This document shows positions 1-6,062 of a stretch of DNA of 7,882 bases, piece by piece (within the stretch, counting starts at the first letter, position 1; each line of letters starts with the position of its first letter). Source of the stretch: Candidatus Saccharibacteria bacterium RIFCSPHIGHO2_02_FULL_47_12 (GTDB lineage: Bacteria > Patescibacteriota > Saccharimonadia > Saccharimonadales > JANWIN01); the NCBI GenBank assembly GCA_001790455.1, contig MGCP01000007.1, positions 1,638 to 9,519 of the forward strand, read 5' to 3'. Both the position numbers and the translations under genes were made by a program. A model generated the notes under the pieces. It made no database searches and was not told where the DNA came from. It worked only from the letters and a program-made list of their open reading frames with translations.

Positions 1-1173
1 TTCAGCATATCTGGCTCAGAGTTTGTAGAGATGTTTGTGGGCGTAGGTGCGTCTAGGGTACGTGACTTGTTTGCCAAGGCCAAAAAGAACTCACCGTGCA
101 TTATATTTATAGACGAGATTGATGCAGTTGGGCGCAAGCGTGGCAGCGGCATGGGCGGCGGCCACGACGAGCGCGAACAAACCCTAAACCAGATTTTGGT
201 AGAAATGGATGGCTTTGAGCAAGGCCAAAACGTCATAGTCCTAGCCGCAACCAACAGGGCTGATGTGCTAGACCCGGCACTGCTGCGGCCTGGCCGGTTT
301 GACCGCCGGGTAGCCATAGACCTGCCGGACCGCAAAGACCGCGAAGAAATATTGAAAGTTCATTTTCAGGGCAAGCCACTAGCCAAAGGTGTAAGCCTGG
401 ACGCGCTAGCTGCAAAGACAGCCGGCAGTTCTGGTGCTGACCTGGCAAACATAGCCAACGAATCGGCCATAATTGCCGCGCGCCACAACCGCCGCGAAAT
501 TACTGGCAACGACGTTACCGAAGCCTTTGAAAAGGTAGCGCTTGGCCCGGAACGCAAAAGCAAGGTAATGACCGAAAAGGAAAAAGAGCTGACAGCCTAC
601 CACGAGGCTGGCCATGCTATTGTGGGCCACGTGTTGCCAGACAGCGACATGGTACATAAAGTGACTATAATTCCACGCGGTGGCACTGGTGGTGTTACCT
701 GGTTTATACCACCAGAAGACCGCAGCTATCACTCTGTAATAGAATACAAGGACGTCTTGGCCAGGATGCTTGGCGGACGCATAGCAGAGGAAGTTATGTA
801 TGGGCCAGACCGCGTAACAACCGGTGGCGGTGATGATTTGCGCAAAGCGGCCGAACTGGCGCGCGACATGATAATCAACCAAGGCATGGGCAAAAAGTTG
901 CGCGACCAGGTATTTCATGTAGACGAGGGTATGATGCTTGACAGGCTAATGCACGAGAGGCAGTATTCGGACGATACCGCCAAGCTAATTGACGAAGAAG
1001 TAGAAAGTTTGATTTCCGAGGCAGCCGACCGAGCCCGCGTAGTCATAAAAGCCAACACATCCAAGCTAGAAGCACTTAAAAAACGATTGCTAGAGAAAGA
1101 AACCGTAGAGGCAGACGAAGTTCTAGACCTTCTAAAGGGCTGCACCATGCCCAAAGCCGCTGCCTTGTATTAG
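1..1173 (+). CDS. ftsH: FtsH, ATP-dependent zinc metalloprotease (5' part missing)
   Basis: The reading frame is open from base 1 and gives 390 C-terminal residues of the membrane-bound AAA+ protease FtsH, which extracts and degrades membrane and short-lived cytoplasmic proteins as a hexamer. The N-terminal membrane segments and Walker A lie before the window. Visible in order (window residue numbers): the pore-loop region around MFVG (11-14); Walker B with IIFIDE (34-39); the GGGHDEREQTLNQ stretch (52-64); sensor-1 AATN (82-85); arginine-finger region LLRPGRFDRR (94-103); the peptidase zinc motif HEAGH (201-205) with its catalytic Glu; and a downstream Asp in GGGDDL (279) at the place of the third zinc ligand. 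After about residue 295 the sequence is less conserved than in E. coli FtsH: the FLGR-like segment is replaced by MLDRLMHERQ. The gene ends with TAG and is followed by a hairpin-rich spacer. Family assignment is certain; only the 5' end is unknown. Confidence 0.97.
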   Translation, partial: FSISGSEFVEMFVGVGASRVRDLFAKAKKNSPCIIFIDEIDAVGRKRGSGMGGGHDEREQTLNQILVEMDGFEQGQNVIVLAATNRADVLDPALLRPGRFDRRVAIDLPDRKDREEILKVHFQGKPLAKGVSLDALAAKTAGSSGADLANIANESAIIAARHNRREITGNDVTEAFEKVALGPERKSKVMTEKEKELTAYHEAGHAIVGHVLPDSDMVHKVTIIPRGGTGGVTWFIPPEDRSYHSVIEYKDVLARMLGGRIAEEVMYGPDRVTTGGGDDLRKAAELARDMIINQGMGKKLRDQVFHVDEGMMLDRLMHERQYSDDTAKLIDEEVESLISEAADRARVVIKANTSKLEALKKRLLEKETVEADEVLDLLKGCTMPKAAALY

Positions 1174-1195
1174 CGGCTACGCTTCGCTCCGCCTC

Positions 1196-1222
1196 ATGAG
1201 ACAAACCTACGGTTTTTCTCAT
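1196..1222. repeat. 12-bp hairpin with 3-nt loop
   Basis: ATGAGACAAACC (1196-1207) is the reverse complement of GGTTTTTCTCAT (1211-1222) apart from one mismatch, with TAC as the loop. The stem is too regular to be likely by chance. It is not followed directly by a T run, so alone it is not a classical intrinsic terminator. It may be the first stem of a compound terminator or a repeat unit. Confidence 0.65.
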
Positions 1223-1225
1223 CGC

Positions 1226-1265
1226 GCCGGGAAGCAAGTGAATTGCTTCGCGGGCTGCTCTTTTC
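1226..1265 (+). terminator. Possible intrinsic terminator of ftsH
   Basis: GAAGCAA (1231-1237) pairs perfectly with TTGCTTC (1243-1249) around a GTGAA loop. The stem can be extended through an internal loop by GCC (1226-1228) with GGC (1253-1255). A weak T-rich run, CTCTTTT, follows at about 1258-1264. This is the best rho-independent terminator candidate between ftsH and murJ, but the U tract starts late and is interrupted by C, so termination strength is uncertain. Confidence 0.4.
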
Positions 1266-1312
1266 CCTGGTAAAAACGCAAGAAAAAGCTAGTTCCTGTT
1301 CGTGTGTTCATC

Positions 1313-1318
1313 TATAAT
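1313..1318 (+). promoter_or_regulatory. Putative murJ -10 box (TATAAT)
   Basis: A perfect TATAAT lies at 1313-1318 and ends only 8 bases before the murJ ATG at 1327. A transcript starting about 7 bases after the box would begin at or next to the start codon. I see no convincing -35 hexamer 16-18 bases upstream. There is also no Shine-Dalgarno sequence before murJ, which fits a leaderless mRNA. This is inferred from sequence only. Confidence 0.5.
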
Positions 1319-1326
1319 CTAGTTGA

Positions 1327-2916
1327 ATGAACCGTTTTCTATACAAAGCAAACAAAAAGGTTTCTTTTGGCGGGGCAACAACGATGTTGATTGTTGTTGC
1401 TTTGGTTGGCCAGTTGCTGGGTTTCTTTCGAAACCGCTTGATCAGCGCCAACTTTACCAGGTTAGACCCGGGCAGCACCGACGCTTACTTTGCCGCTTTT
1501 CAGATTCCAGACTTTTTCTTTCTAACCATTGCTGCAGGAGCGCTGGGTGTGGCTGTTTTGCCGTTTTTAGCAGACAGGCTAGAAAAGGGCGACCGCAAAA
1601 CCGTGTGGGAGACAATCTCAGGATTACTTAACTTGTTAAGCGTTGTCATGCTAGTGGTCGCGGTAATTGTGTTTGCTTTTGCCAGGCCCTTGCTGCACTA
1701 CGTGGTCGCGCCCAAGCTAGATCCGCACCAGCTAGACCAAGCCACCACCATAATGCGAATCATTGCGCTCAACCCGTTACTATTTACTTTGTCTGGGCTT
1801 ATTACCAGCGTGCAACAAGCCTTTGGGAGGTTTTTCTTTTTTGCTGTTGCCCCGCTGTTTTATAACATCTCAATTATTATTAGCGTTTATGTGTTTAAAG
1901 ACAATCTGGGGATTGTGGGCTTGGGCTTTGGCGCGTTTGCGGGTGCTTTTGTTCAGCTGCTTATTGCTACGCTTGGGCTGTGGGGGCTGGGTTTCAAATG
2001 GATTCCCAAAGTCAGTATAAAAGTGGGAGACATCAAGCCAATCTTGCAAAGACTGCCGGCAAGGTCTATTGACCAAGGAATCGATTCTATAAACAGCATA
2101 GTAGAAACCAACCGAGCAACTTTGCTGGGTAAAGGCCCGGTTAGTTATTACAACTTTGCTACTACGCTTATGAATGTGCCGGTCATGTTGTTTGGCACGG
2201 CCATATCAACCGTGGCATTCCCGCGGTTGACAGAACGCCTGGCCCAGGGTCGCCCTGACCTGTTCCACAAGGAATTTTTTAAAGTACTTCGGCTAATGTT
2301 TTGGATTGCTATGCCCATAGTAGTAATAAGCTACTTTACCAGAGGTTATCTAGCACGTTTGCTGTTTGGTGATGTAGCGCCAGAAGTGGCTTTGATATTT
2401 GGCTATTTGACCATTGCCATACTGTTTAGAATTATTTATTCGATTGTGTCGCGCTATTTCTATGCCCAAAAAGATACTAAAACCCCGCTGTTTGTGTCGT
2501 TGTTTGCTATTGGGCTCAATATTGTGCTGGTAGTTAAACTAGCACACCCAGAGGTGTATGGTATTGCCGGCTTAGCGTTGGCGCAGTCCATAACTGCTGC
2601 GGTAGAGGTAGTGCTGCTGTTTGGCATTATGTTTATTCGTGACCGCTACTTGTTAAACCGAGAGTTTTGGGGTTCAATTCTAAAGGTTATATCGGTTACT
2701 GGTTTTAGTGTTATTGGCGCGTTTATTATGGTCTCTTTGTTGCCCCTAGAGATTACCGACCGCGGTCTGGTAACCCTGGGAGTCAAGTTTACCGCTATAG
2801 CTAGTGGCACCATGCTTATACACGTGCTCATGTCTTATCTATTTGGTTTGGATGAACCCAGGCCGGTGTTTCGTAAACTCCGCCAGATTATATTTAAACC
2901 CATCCGAATCCAGTAA
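1327..2916 (+). CDS. murJ: MurJ/MviN-family lipid II flippase (divergent)
   Basis: The 529-residue, strongly hydrophobic protein has the architecture of MurJ, the MOP-superfamily transporter that flips undecaprenyl-linked peptidoglycan precursor across the inner membrane. Recognisable blocks are LLGFFRNRLI (30-39), STDAYFAAFQIPD (50-62), GALGVAVLPFLA (71-82), SYYNFATTLMNVP (273-285), and FYAQKDTKTPL (378-388), which matches the FYSRQDIKTP block of E. coli MurJ. Length is close to the usual 510-550. Aligning by eye, Arg35 and Asp52 match E. coli Arg24 and Asp39. The positions of the other cavity arginines carry Gln29 (R18), Phe65 (R52) and Thr280 (R270). The ATG at 1327 is chosen because it directly precedes conserved sequence and lies just after a TATAAT. 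No Shine-Dalgarno is visible. It stands 25 bases before lepA. Family membership is secure; that the substrate is lipid II is inferred from the family. Confidence 0.92.
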   Translation: MNRFLYKANKKVSFGGATTMLIVVALVGQLLGFFRNRLISANFTRLDPGSTDAYFAAFQIPDFFFLTIAAGALGVAVLPFLADRLEKGDRKTVWETISGLLNLLSVVMLVVAVIVFAFARPLLHYVVAPKLDPHQLDQATTIMRIIALNPLLFTLSGLITSVQQAFGRFFFFAVAPLFYNISIIISVYVFKDNLGIVGLGFGAFAGAFVQLLIATLGLWGLGFKWIPKVSIKVGDIKPILQRLPARSIDQGIDSINSIVETNRATLLGKGPVSYYNFATTLMNVPVMLFGTAISTVAFPRLTERLAQGRPDLFHKEFFKVLRLMFWIAMPIVVISYFTRGYLARLLFGDVAPEVALIFGYLTIAILFRIIYSIVSRYFYAQKDTKTPLFVSLFAIGLNIVLVVKLAHPEVYGIAGLALAQSITAAVEVVLLFGIMFIRDRYLLNREFWGSILKVISVTGFSVIGAFIMVSLLPLEITDRGLVTLGVKFTAIASGTMLIHVLMSYLFGLDEPRPVFRKLRQIIFKPIRIQ

Positions 2917-2923
2917 CCAGCTC

Positions 2924-2932
2924 TGTTATACT
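2924..2932 (+). promoter_or_regulatory. Putative lepA extended -10 promoter (TGTTATACT)
   Basis: TATACT at 2927-2932 is preceded by TGT, giving a TGN extended -10 element that can work without a good -35 box. None is evident upstream. It lies in the 25-base gap between murJ and lepA and ends 9 bases before the lepA ATG, so the transcript would have little or no 5' leader. An AGGA occurs at 2937-2940 but is only one base from the ATG, too close to act as a normal Shine-Dalgarno sequence. Confidence 0.45.
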
Positions 2933-2941
2933 TCTTAGGAC

Positions 2942-4723
2942 ATGAGACAGGTACATATTCGGAACTTTTGTATTATTGCGCATATAGATCACGGTAAATC
3001 TACGCTGGCTGACCGGCTTCTGGAGCTAACCGGTACGGTAGAAAAGCGGCAAATGCGCGCACAGCTGCTGGATCGCATGGACCTGGAGCGAGAAAAGGGT
3101 ATTACTATAAAACTTGCATCAGTTCGCATGAATTACAAAGATTATGAACTGAATTTAATTGATACGCCTGGCCATGTGGACTTTAGCTATGAGGTGTCAC
3201 GTAGCTTGGCAGCATGTGAGGGCGCCTTATTGATAGTGGACTCCACGCAAGGTATTCAGGCTCAAACGCTTGCCAACGTCTATCTGGCACTGGCTGCCGA
3301 CCTGGCTATCATACCAGTGCTAAATAAAATTGATCTCCCAGCGGCTGATGTAGAACGGGTAAGCGCAGAGGTTGTAAGTTTGCTGGGCTGTAAAAAAGAA
3401 GACATTTTGTTAATTTCTGCCAAAACCGGCGAAGGGGTAGAGGGTGTGCTAGAAAAAATTGTGCAGGACGTGCCCCCACCATCGGGCAAGCCAGACCAGC
3501 CCGCGCGAGCACTGATCTTTGACAGCTACTACGACGATTTCAGGGGTGTAATCCTATATGTACGGATTGTGGACGGCAAAATTGCAAAAAGTTCGCAAAT
3601 AAAAATGATGGCGACTGGTGCCGAAGGCATTGCGCTAGAGGTTGGCAGTCTTCGACCGGATCCTTTCCGGGGTGCCATCCTGGAAGCGGGAGAGATCGGC
3701 TACATTGTGACCAATTTAAAAAGTACGCGCGAAGCAAGAGTGGGTGACACGGTAACCCTGTCTAGCAGCCTTACCGAAAGCCCCCTACCTGGTTACAAAG
3801 ATGTAAAACCGTTCGTCTACGCCGGCTTCTTTCCAGAAAGTAATGATAAGTACCAAGAGCTAAAGGATGCCATAGAAAAGCTGTCACTTAGCGACTCGGC
3901 CCTGCAGTTTGTACCAGAAAATTCCCCCGTGCTGGGGTTTGGGGTGCGCGTGGGGTTTTTGGGGCTGCTGCATATGGACATTGTGCGCGAGCGGTTAGAG
4001 CGTGAGTACGATTTAGACCTGGTTGTCACTAATCCTTCAACTGATTACCAAGTTACGCTTCTAAACGACACAGAGGTAGATATCAAATCTGCTGCAGACC
4101 TGCCAGATGTAGCCAGCATAAAAGAAATCCGCGAACCCTGGATACGTGGCGAAGTGGTGGTACCCAAGCCGTACGTGGGCGGGGTGATCCAGCTTATAGC
4201 CGGCAAACGCGGAATCCAGAAAAATTTGAGTTATGTAGAAGACCAGCTGGCAGTTATTGACTTTGAAGCGCCGCTGGCCAACCTGCTGACAGATTTTTAT
4301 GACCAGCTAAAGAGCATTACCAGCGGTTACGGCAGCTTTAACTACGAGCTGGCAGATTACCGCGCAGAAGATCTAGTAAAGCTAGACTTTTATGTGGCTG
4401 GGGAGAGGGTAGACGCGCTGAGTGTTATGGTGCACCGTAGCGAAGCCGAAGGTTTAGGCCGGGTGGTAGTAGAAAAGCTAAAAGAGGTAATCCCTCGCCA
4501 GCAGTTCAAGGTTGCCCTGCAGGCGGCCATAGGCGGCAAGTTTATAGCCCGCGAAGACCTAAGCGCCTACCGCAAAGACGTGACAACCGGACTCTACGGC
4601 GGCGATGTATCGCGCAAAAAGAAGGTGCTGGCCAAACAAGCCAAAGGCAAAAAACGCATGAAACGGTTTGGTAAGGTAGACATCCCCGCCGAAGCGTTTA
4701 CGGTCATGCTCAAACGCGATTAG
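2942..4723 (+). CDS. lepA: Elongation factor 4 (LepA), ribosome-associated GTPase
   Basis: The protein has 593 residues against about 599 in E. coli and is colinear with LepA/EF4, a translational GTPase that binds the ribosome and has been linked to back-translocation and to initiation or 30S biogenesis. The GTPase motifs are intact: G1 AHIDHGKST (13-21), switch region EKGITIK (51-57), G3 DTPGH (74-78), G4 NKID (128-131), and G5 SAK (159-161). The two EF-G-like alpha/beta domains follow, including FGVRVGFLGLLHMDIVRERL around 344-363. The LepA-specific C-terminal domain is complete, with YGSFNYEL, SAYRKDVTTGLYGGD and the basic stretch RKKKVLAKQAKGKKRMK near the end. It lacks EF-G domain IV, as expected. 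The ATG start at 2942 gives the standard LepA N-terminus (RNFCIIAHIDHGK). It ends 14 bases before the stop codon of the convergent minus-strand gene. Confidence 0.98.
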   Translation: MRQVHIRNFCIIAHIDHGKSTLADRLLELTGTVEKRQMRAQLLDRMDLEREKGITIKLASVRMNYKDYELNLIDTPGHVDFSYEVSRSLAACEGALLIVDSTQGIQAQTLANVYLALAADLAIIPVLNKIDLPAADVERVSAEVVSLLGCKKEDILLISAKTGEGVEGVLEKIVQDVPPPSGKPDQPARALIFDSYYDDFRGVILYVRIVDGKIAKSSQIKMMATGAEGIALEVGSLRPDPFRGAILEAGEIGYIVTNLKSTREARVGDTVTLSSSLTESPLPGYKDVKPFVYAGFFPESNDKYQELKDAIEKLSLSDSALQFVPENSPVLGFGVRVGFLGLLHMDIVRERLEREYDLDLVVTNPSTDYQVTLLNDTEVDIKSAADLPDVASIKEIREPWIRGEVVVPKPYVGGVIQLIAGKRGIQKNLSYVEDQLAVIDFEAPLANLLTDFYDQLKSITSGYGSFNYELADYRAEDLVKLDFYVAGERVDALSVMVHRSEAEGLGRVVVEKLKEVIPRQQFKVALQAAIGGKFIAREDLSAYRKDVTTGLYGGDVSRKKKVLAKQAKGKKRMKRFGKVDIPAEAFTVMLKRD

Positions 4724-4737
4724 CGGGTTTCAGGTTA

Positions 4738-5256
4738 CTAAGGCAGTAGATAGTAGTGATATCGCAAATGGTGAAAGCGAACTTTACCCGAATCTACCTT
4801 CAAAGAATAGCCAGGAAATGCAGTTGATTTTCGGGCAGAACCAACACAAACTTCTTGGTAAAGCCAATCCCCAATACCTGGCGAAACAGTTACTTGTTGC
4901 ACAGTATTGATGCCCCAGAGCGAAACGGTTGCGTTACCGCCCACGGGTTTAATTATGTAGCAATTTTTTATAAATTTAGGATTGCCGCCACCTTTTCCGC
5001 CAAGCGTCACTGATGCGCCAGCAGATACTTCTGCGACCTGTTTTACGCCCAGAGGAACTAAGGATTCTTCAGTCACTATACCGATACCCGTTCCTGGCTG
5101 AACGGATTGATAGTCGGAATAACCGGCGTACTCTGGTCCATATGCTGGTGCTGCCTTGCTCTTGACCAGAAAATACACGCCAACTATGGCAAAGACCAGC
5201 ACAAACGACATTAGCAAAAATAGGTGGGCAATGCCACGCGAATCTAATTTTTTCAT
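4738..5256 (-). CDS. Small membrane-anchored, probably secreted protein of unknown function
   Basis: I do not recognise the family. With the ATG at 5256 the protein has 172 residues. This start is chosen because AAAGGA (minus strand, 5266-5261) lies 4 bases upstream and because the N-terminus then becomes a normal signal-anchor; the frame stays open to an ATG at 5337, but that part looks like leader DNA. Residues 1-9 are polar and basic (MKKLDSRGI), followed by one hydrophobic helix (about 11-31) and VKSKAAPAYG. This is a signal-anchor or, if cleaved after an AXA-like site, a secreted protein. The RGIAHLFLL start is faintly like prepilin N-termini, but the pilin Glu5 motif is not there. The rest is Gly/Val/Thr/Ser-rich, suggesting beta structure, with two cysteines (C99, C137) that could form an extracellular disulfide. 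The C-terminus is aromatic and His-rich (FHHLRYHYYL). It is convergent with lepA and has its own promoter. Confidence 0.8.
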   Translation of the reverse strand: MKKLDSRGIAHLFLLMSFVLVFAIVGVYFLVKSKAAPAYGPEYAGYSDYQSVQPGTGIGIVTEESLVPLGVKQVAEVSAGASVTLGGKGGGNPKFIKNCYIIKPVGGNATVSLWGINTVQQVTVSPGIGDWLYQEVCVGSARKSTAFPGYSLKVDSGKVRFHHLRYHYYLLP

Positions 5257-5292
5257 ATATTCCTTTCTTTTGGTTTTGACTAATTGATTATG

Positions 5293-5321
5293 ATTATCAA
5301 AGAAGGTTATGCTAAAGTCAA
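5293..5321 (-). promoter_or_regulatory. Sigma-70-type promoter for the minus-strand secreted-protein gene
   Basis: Read on the minus strand, TTGACT (5321-5316) is followed after exactly 17 bases by GATAAT (5298-5293). Both hexamers match the consensus in five of six positions. Transcription would start near 5286 and give a leader of about 30 bases that contains AAAGGA just before the ATG at 5256. This gene therefore looks leadered, unlike murJ, lepA and the gmk-like gene. Confidence 0.55.
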
Positions 5322-5995
5322 GTAAACACAAAGGCAAAGCTAAGATTTATCCACAAGTAAAAATGACAGACACAACCCGCAGTTCAATCCTCAGCGCTTT
5401 TACGCCCTCTGGCCTAAGCATATTGCTCGGCTTGCTACTGGTTTTTGTAATAGTAGGTGGCGGCATAGGCTACTTTGCTTACAAAGGCAGCGGTTTAGAG
5501 CGCGACGTGGCGTATTACCAAAACGCCAAGTCTATAGAAGCAGAAGAAAACATAGACACATACTTTGATGACCAGCAGGAAGGAATTAGAGATAACAGGT
5601 TTTTGTCTAATATACCCCTTTTGTTTTTTTGGGGCGCCATAGGGCTAATCGCATACCTTACGGTTAGCTCACTGGTAAGGGGGGTAGGCGAGGTAGATGT
5701 GTTTGTTAGGCAGTTAGACTTTGTAAACGCTAGCCGTGCCCAGCGTATAAAAGAAGCAGTTCTACATTTGGCAGTAAGGGTTAGTGCGGCTATAGCCCTG
5801 CTGCTGCTTTTAAGGTTGTTTATACGCGTGGTTTTGCCCTACACATTGGCACTTACCCATATAATTGCAGACGGTTATAAAGAACCCGCAAACCTTATAT
5901 ACATACCACTTGCAGTTGCCACCGCATTTGCATTTGGTCACATACTAGCTGTACTGGCTCGCTTTATAACTCTAAAGACCAGGGTATTTGGTTAG
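5309..5995 (+). CDS. Multi-span membrane protein of unknown function
   Basis: I do not recognise the family. The frame gives 228 residues from the ATG at 5309. The next in-frame ATG at 5363 (starting MTDTTRSS) is a serious alternative: neither has a properly spaced Shine-Dalgarno (an AGAAGG sits only 2 bases before 5309), and 5309 lies within the divergent promoter region. Four hydrophobic segments are seen, in the long numbering at about 34-57, 98-122, 157-184 and 193-220. The loop between the first two (about 58-97) is acidic and contains a cluster with EAEENIDTYFDDQQE. A basic stretch before segment 3 (NASRAQRIKEAV) suggests that loop is cytoplasmic. There are no catalytic motifs and no cysteines to suggest an enzyme. 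It is transcribed away from the small secreted-protein gene; a shared envelope role is possible, but only from position. It ends 67 bases before the gmk-like gene. Confidence 0.8.
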   Translation: MLKSSKHKGKAKIYPQVKMTDTTRSSILSAFTPSGLSILLGLLLVFVIVGGGIGYFAYKGSGLERDVAYYQNAKSIEAEENIDTYFDDQQEGIRDNRFLSNIPLLFFWGAIGLIAYLTVSSLVRGVGEVDVFVRQLDFVNASRAQRIKEAVLHLAVRVSAAIALLLLLRLFIRVVLPYTLALTHIIADGYKEPANLIYIPLAVATAFAFGHILAVLARFITLKTRVFG

Positions 5996-6050
5996 TCAGT
6001 CTAACCCCGCCGAAGCCTTCGCGTGATGTTAAAGTCCCACTAGGTTCCTG

Positions 6051-6056
6051 TATAAT
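6051..6056 (+). promoter_or_regulatory. Putative gmk -10 box (TATAAT)
   Basis: A perfect TATAAT lies at 6051-6056, with TG immediately before it, and ends 6 bases before the ATG at 6063. The expected transcription start falls on the start codon itself, so the mRNA would be leaderless. No Shine-Dalgarno sequence is present and no convincing -35 box is visible. The 67-base gap before the gene (5996-6062) contains nothing else clear apart from a very short CGAA/TTCG inverted repeat. Confidence 0.5.
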
Positions 6057-6062
6057 TACGCT

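Larger units (their letters stand above)
1174..1326. other. Hairpin-rich intergenic spacer between ftsH and murJ
   Basis: This 153-base spacer is the longest non-coding stretch in the window. It starts with a GC-rich, partly self-complementary piece (GCGG at 1173-1176 can pair with CCGC at 1189-1192). Two clear hairpins follow, at 1196-1222 and 1226-1255, then a short T-rich run, an A-rich stretch and the putative murJ -10 box. I see no convincing small ORF or tRNA in it. It could combine the ftsH terminator with a dispersed intergenic repeat; copy number in the genome cannot be judged here. Confidence 0.6.

Noticed and set aside
406..918. A 170-codon open frame on the minus strand opposite ftsH
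   Set aside because: It lies wholly inside the well-conserved ftsH coding sequence, its translation has no recognisable domain, and no promoter or Shine-Dalgarno supports it. It is a shadow of codon bias.
1323..1631. A 102-codon plus-strand frame overlapping the start of murJ
   Set aside because: It is a shifted frame of murJ, whose own frame continues through conserved motifs. The TATAAT box better serves the ATG at 1327.
3642..3668. Possible CIRCE inside lepA, because TTGGCAGTC at 3642-3650 equals the left arm found before hrcA
   Set aside because: The right arm at the required spacing does not match. The shared nine bases simply encode VGSL in both proteins.
3656..3670. Hairpin CCGGA-TCCTT-TCCGG within lepA
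   Set aside because: It is a 5-bp stem in conserved coding sequence, with no T run and no positional reason to be functional.
4724..4737. Bidirectional terminator between the convergent lepA and minus-strand gene
   Set aside because: The 14-base gap and its flanks contain no stable stem with T runs on either strand, so no terminator is claimed.
5257..5337. Upstream extension of the minus-strand secreted protein to an ATG at 5337
   Set aside because: The extension would bury the signal-anchor behind 27 residues and would overlap the TTGACT/GATAAT promoter, while AAAGGA sits just before the internal ATG at 5256.
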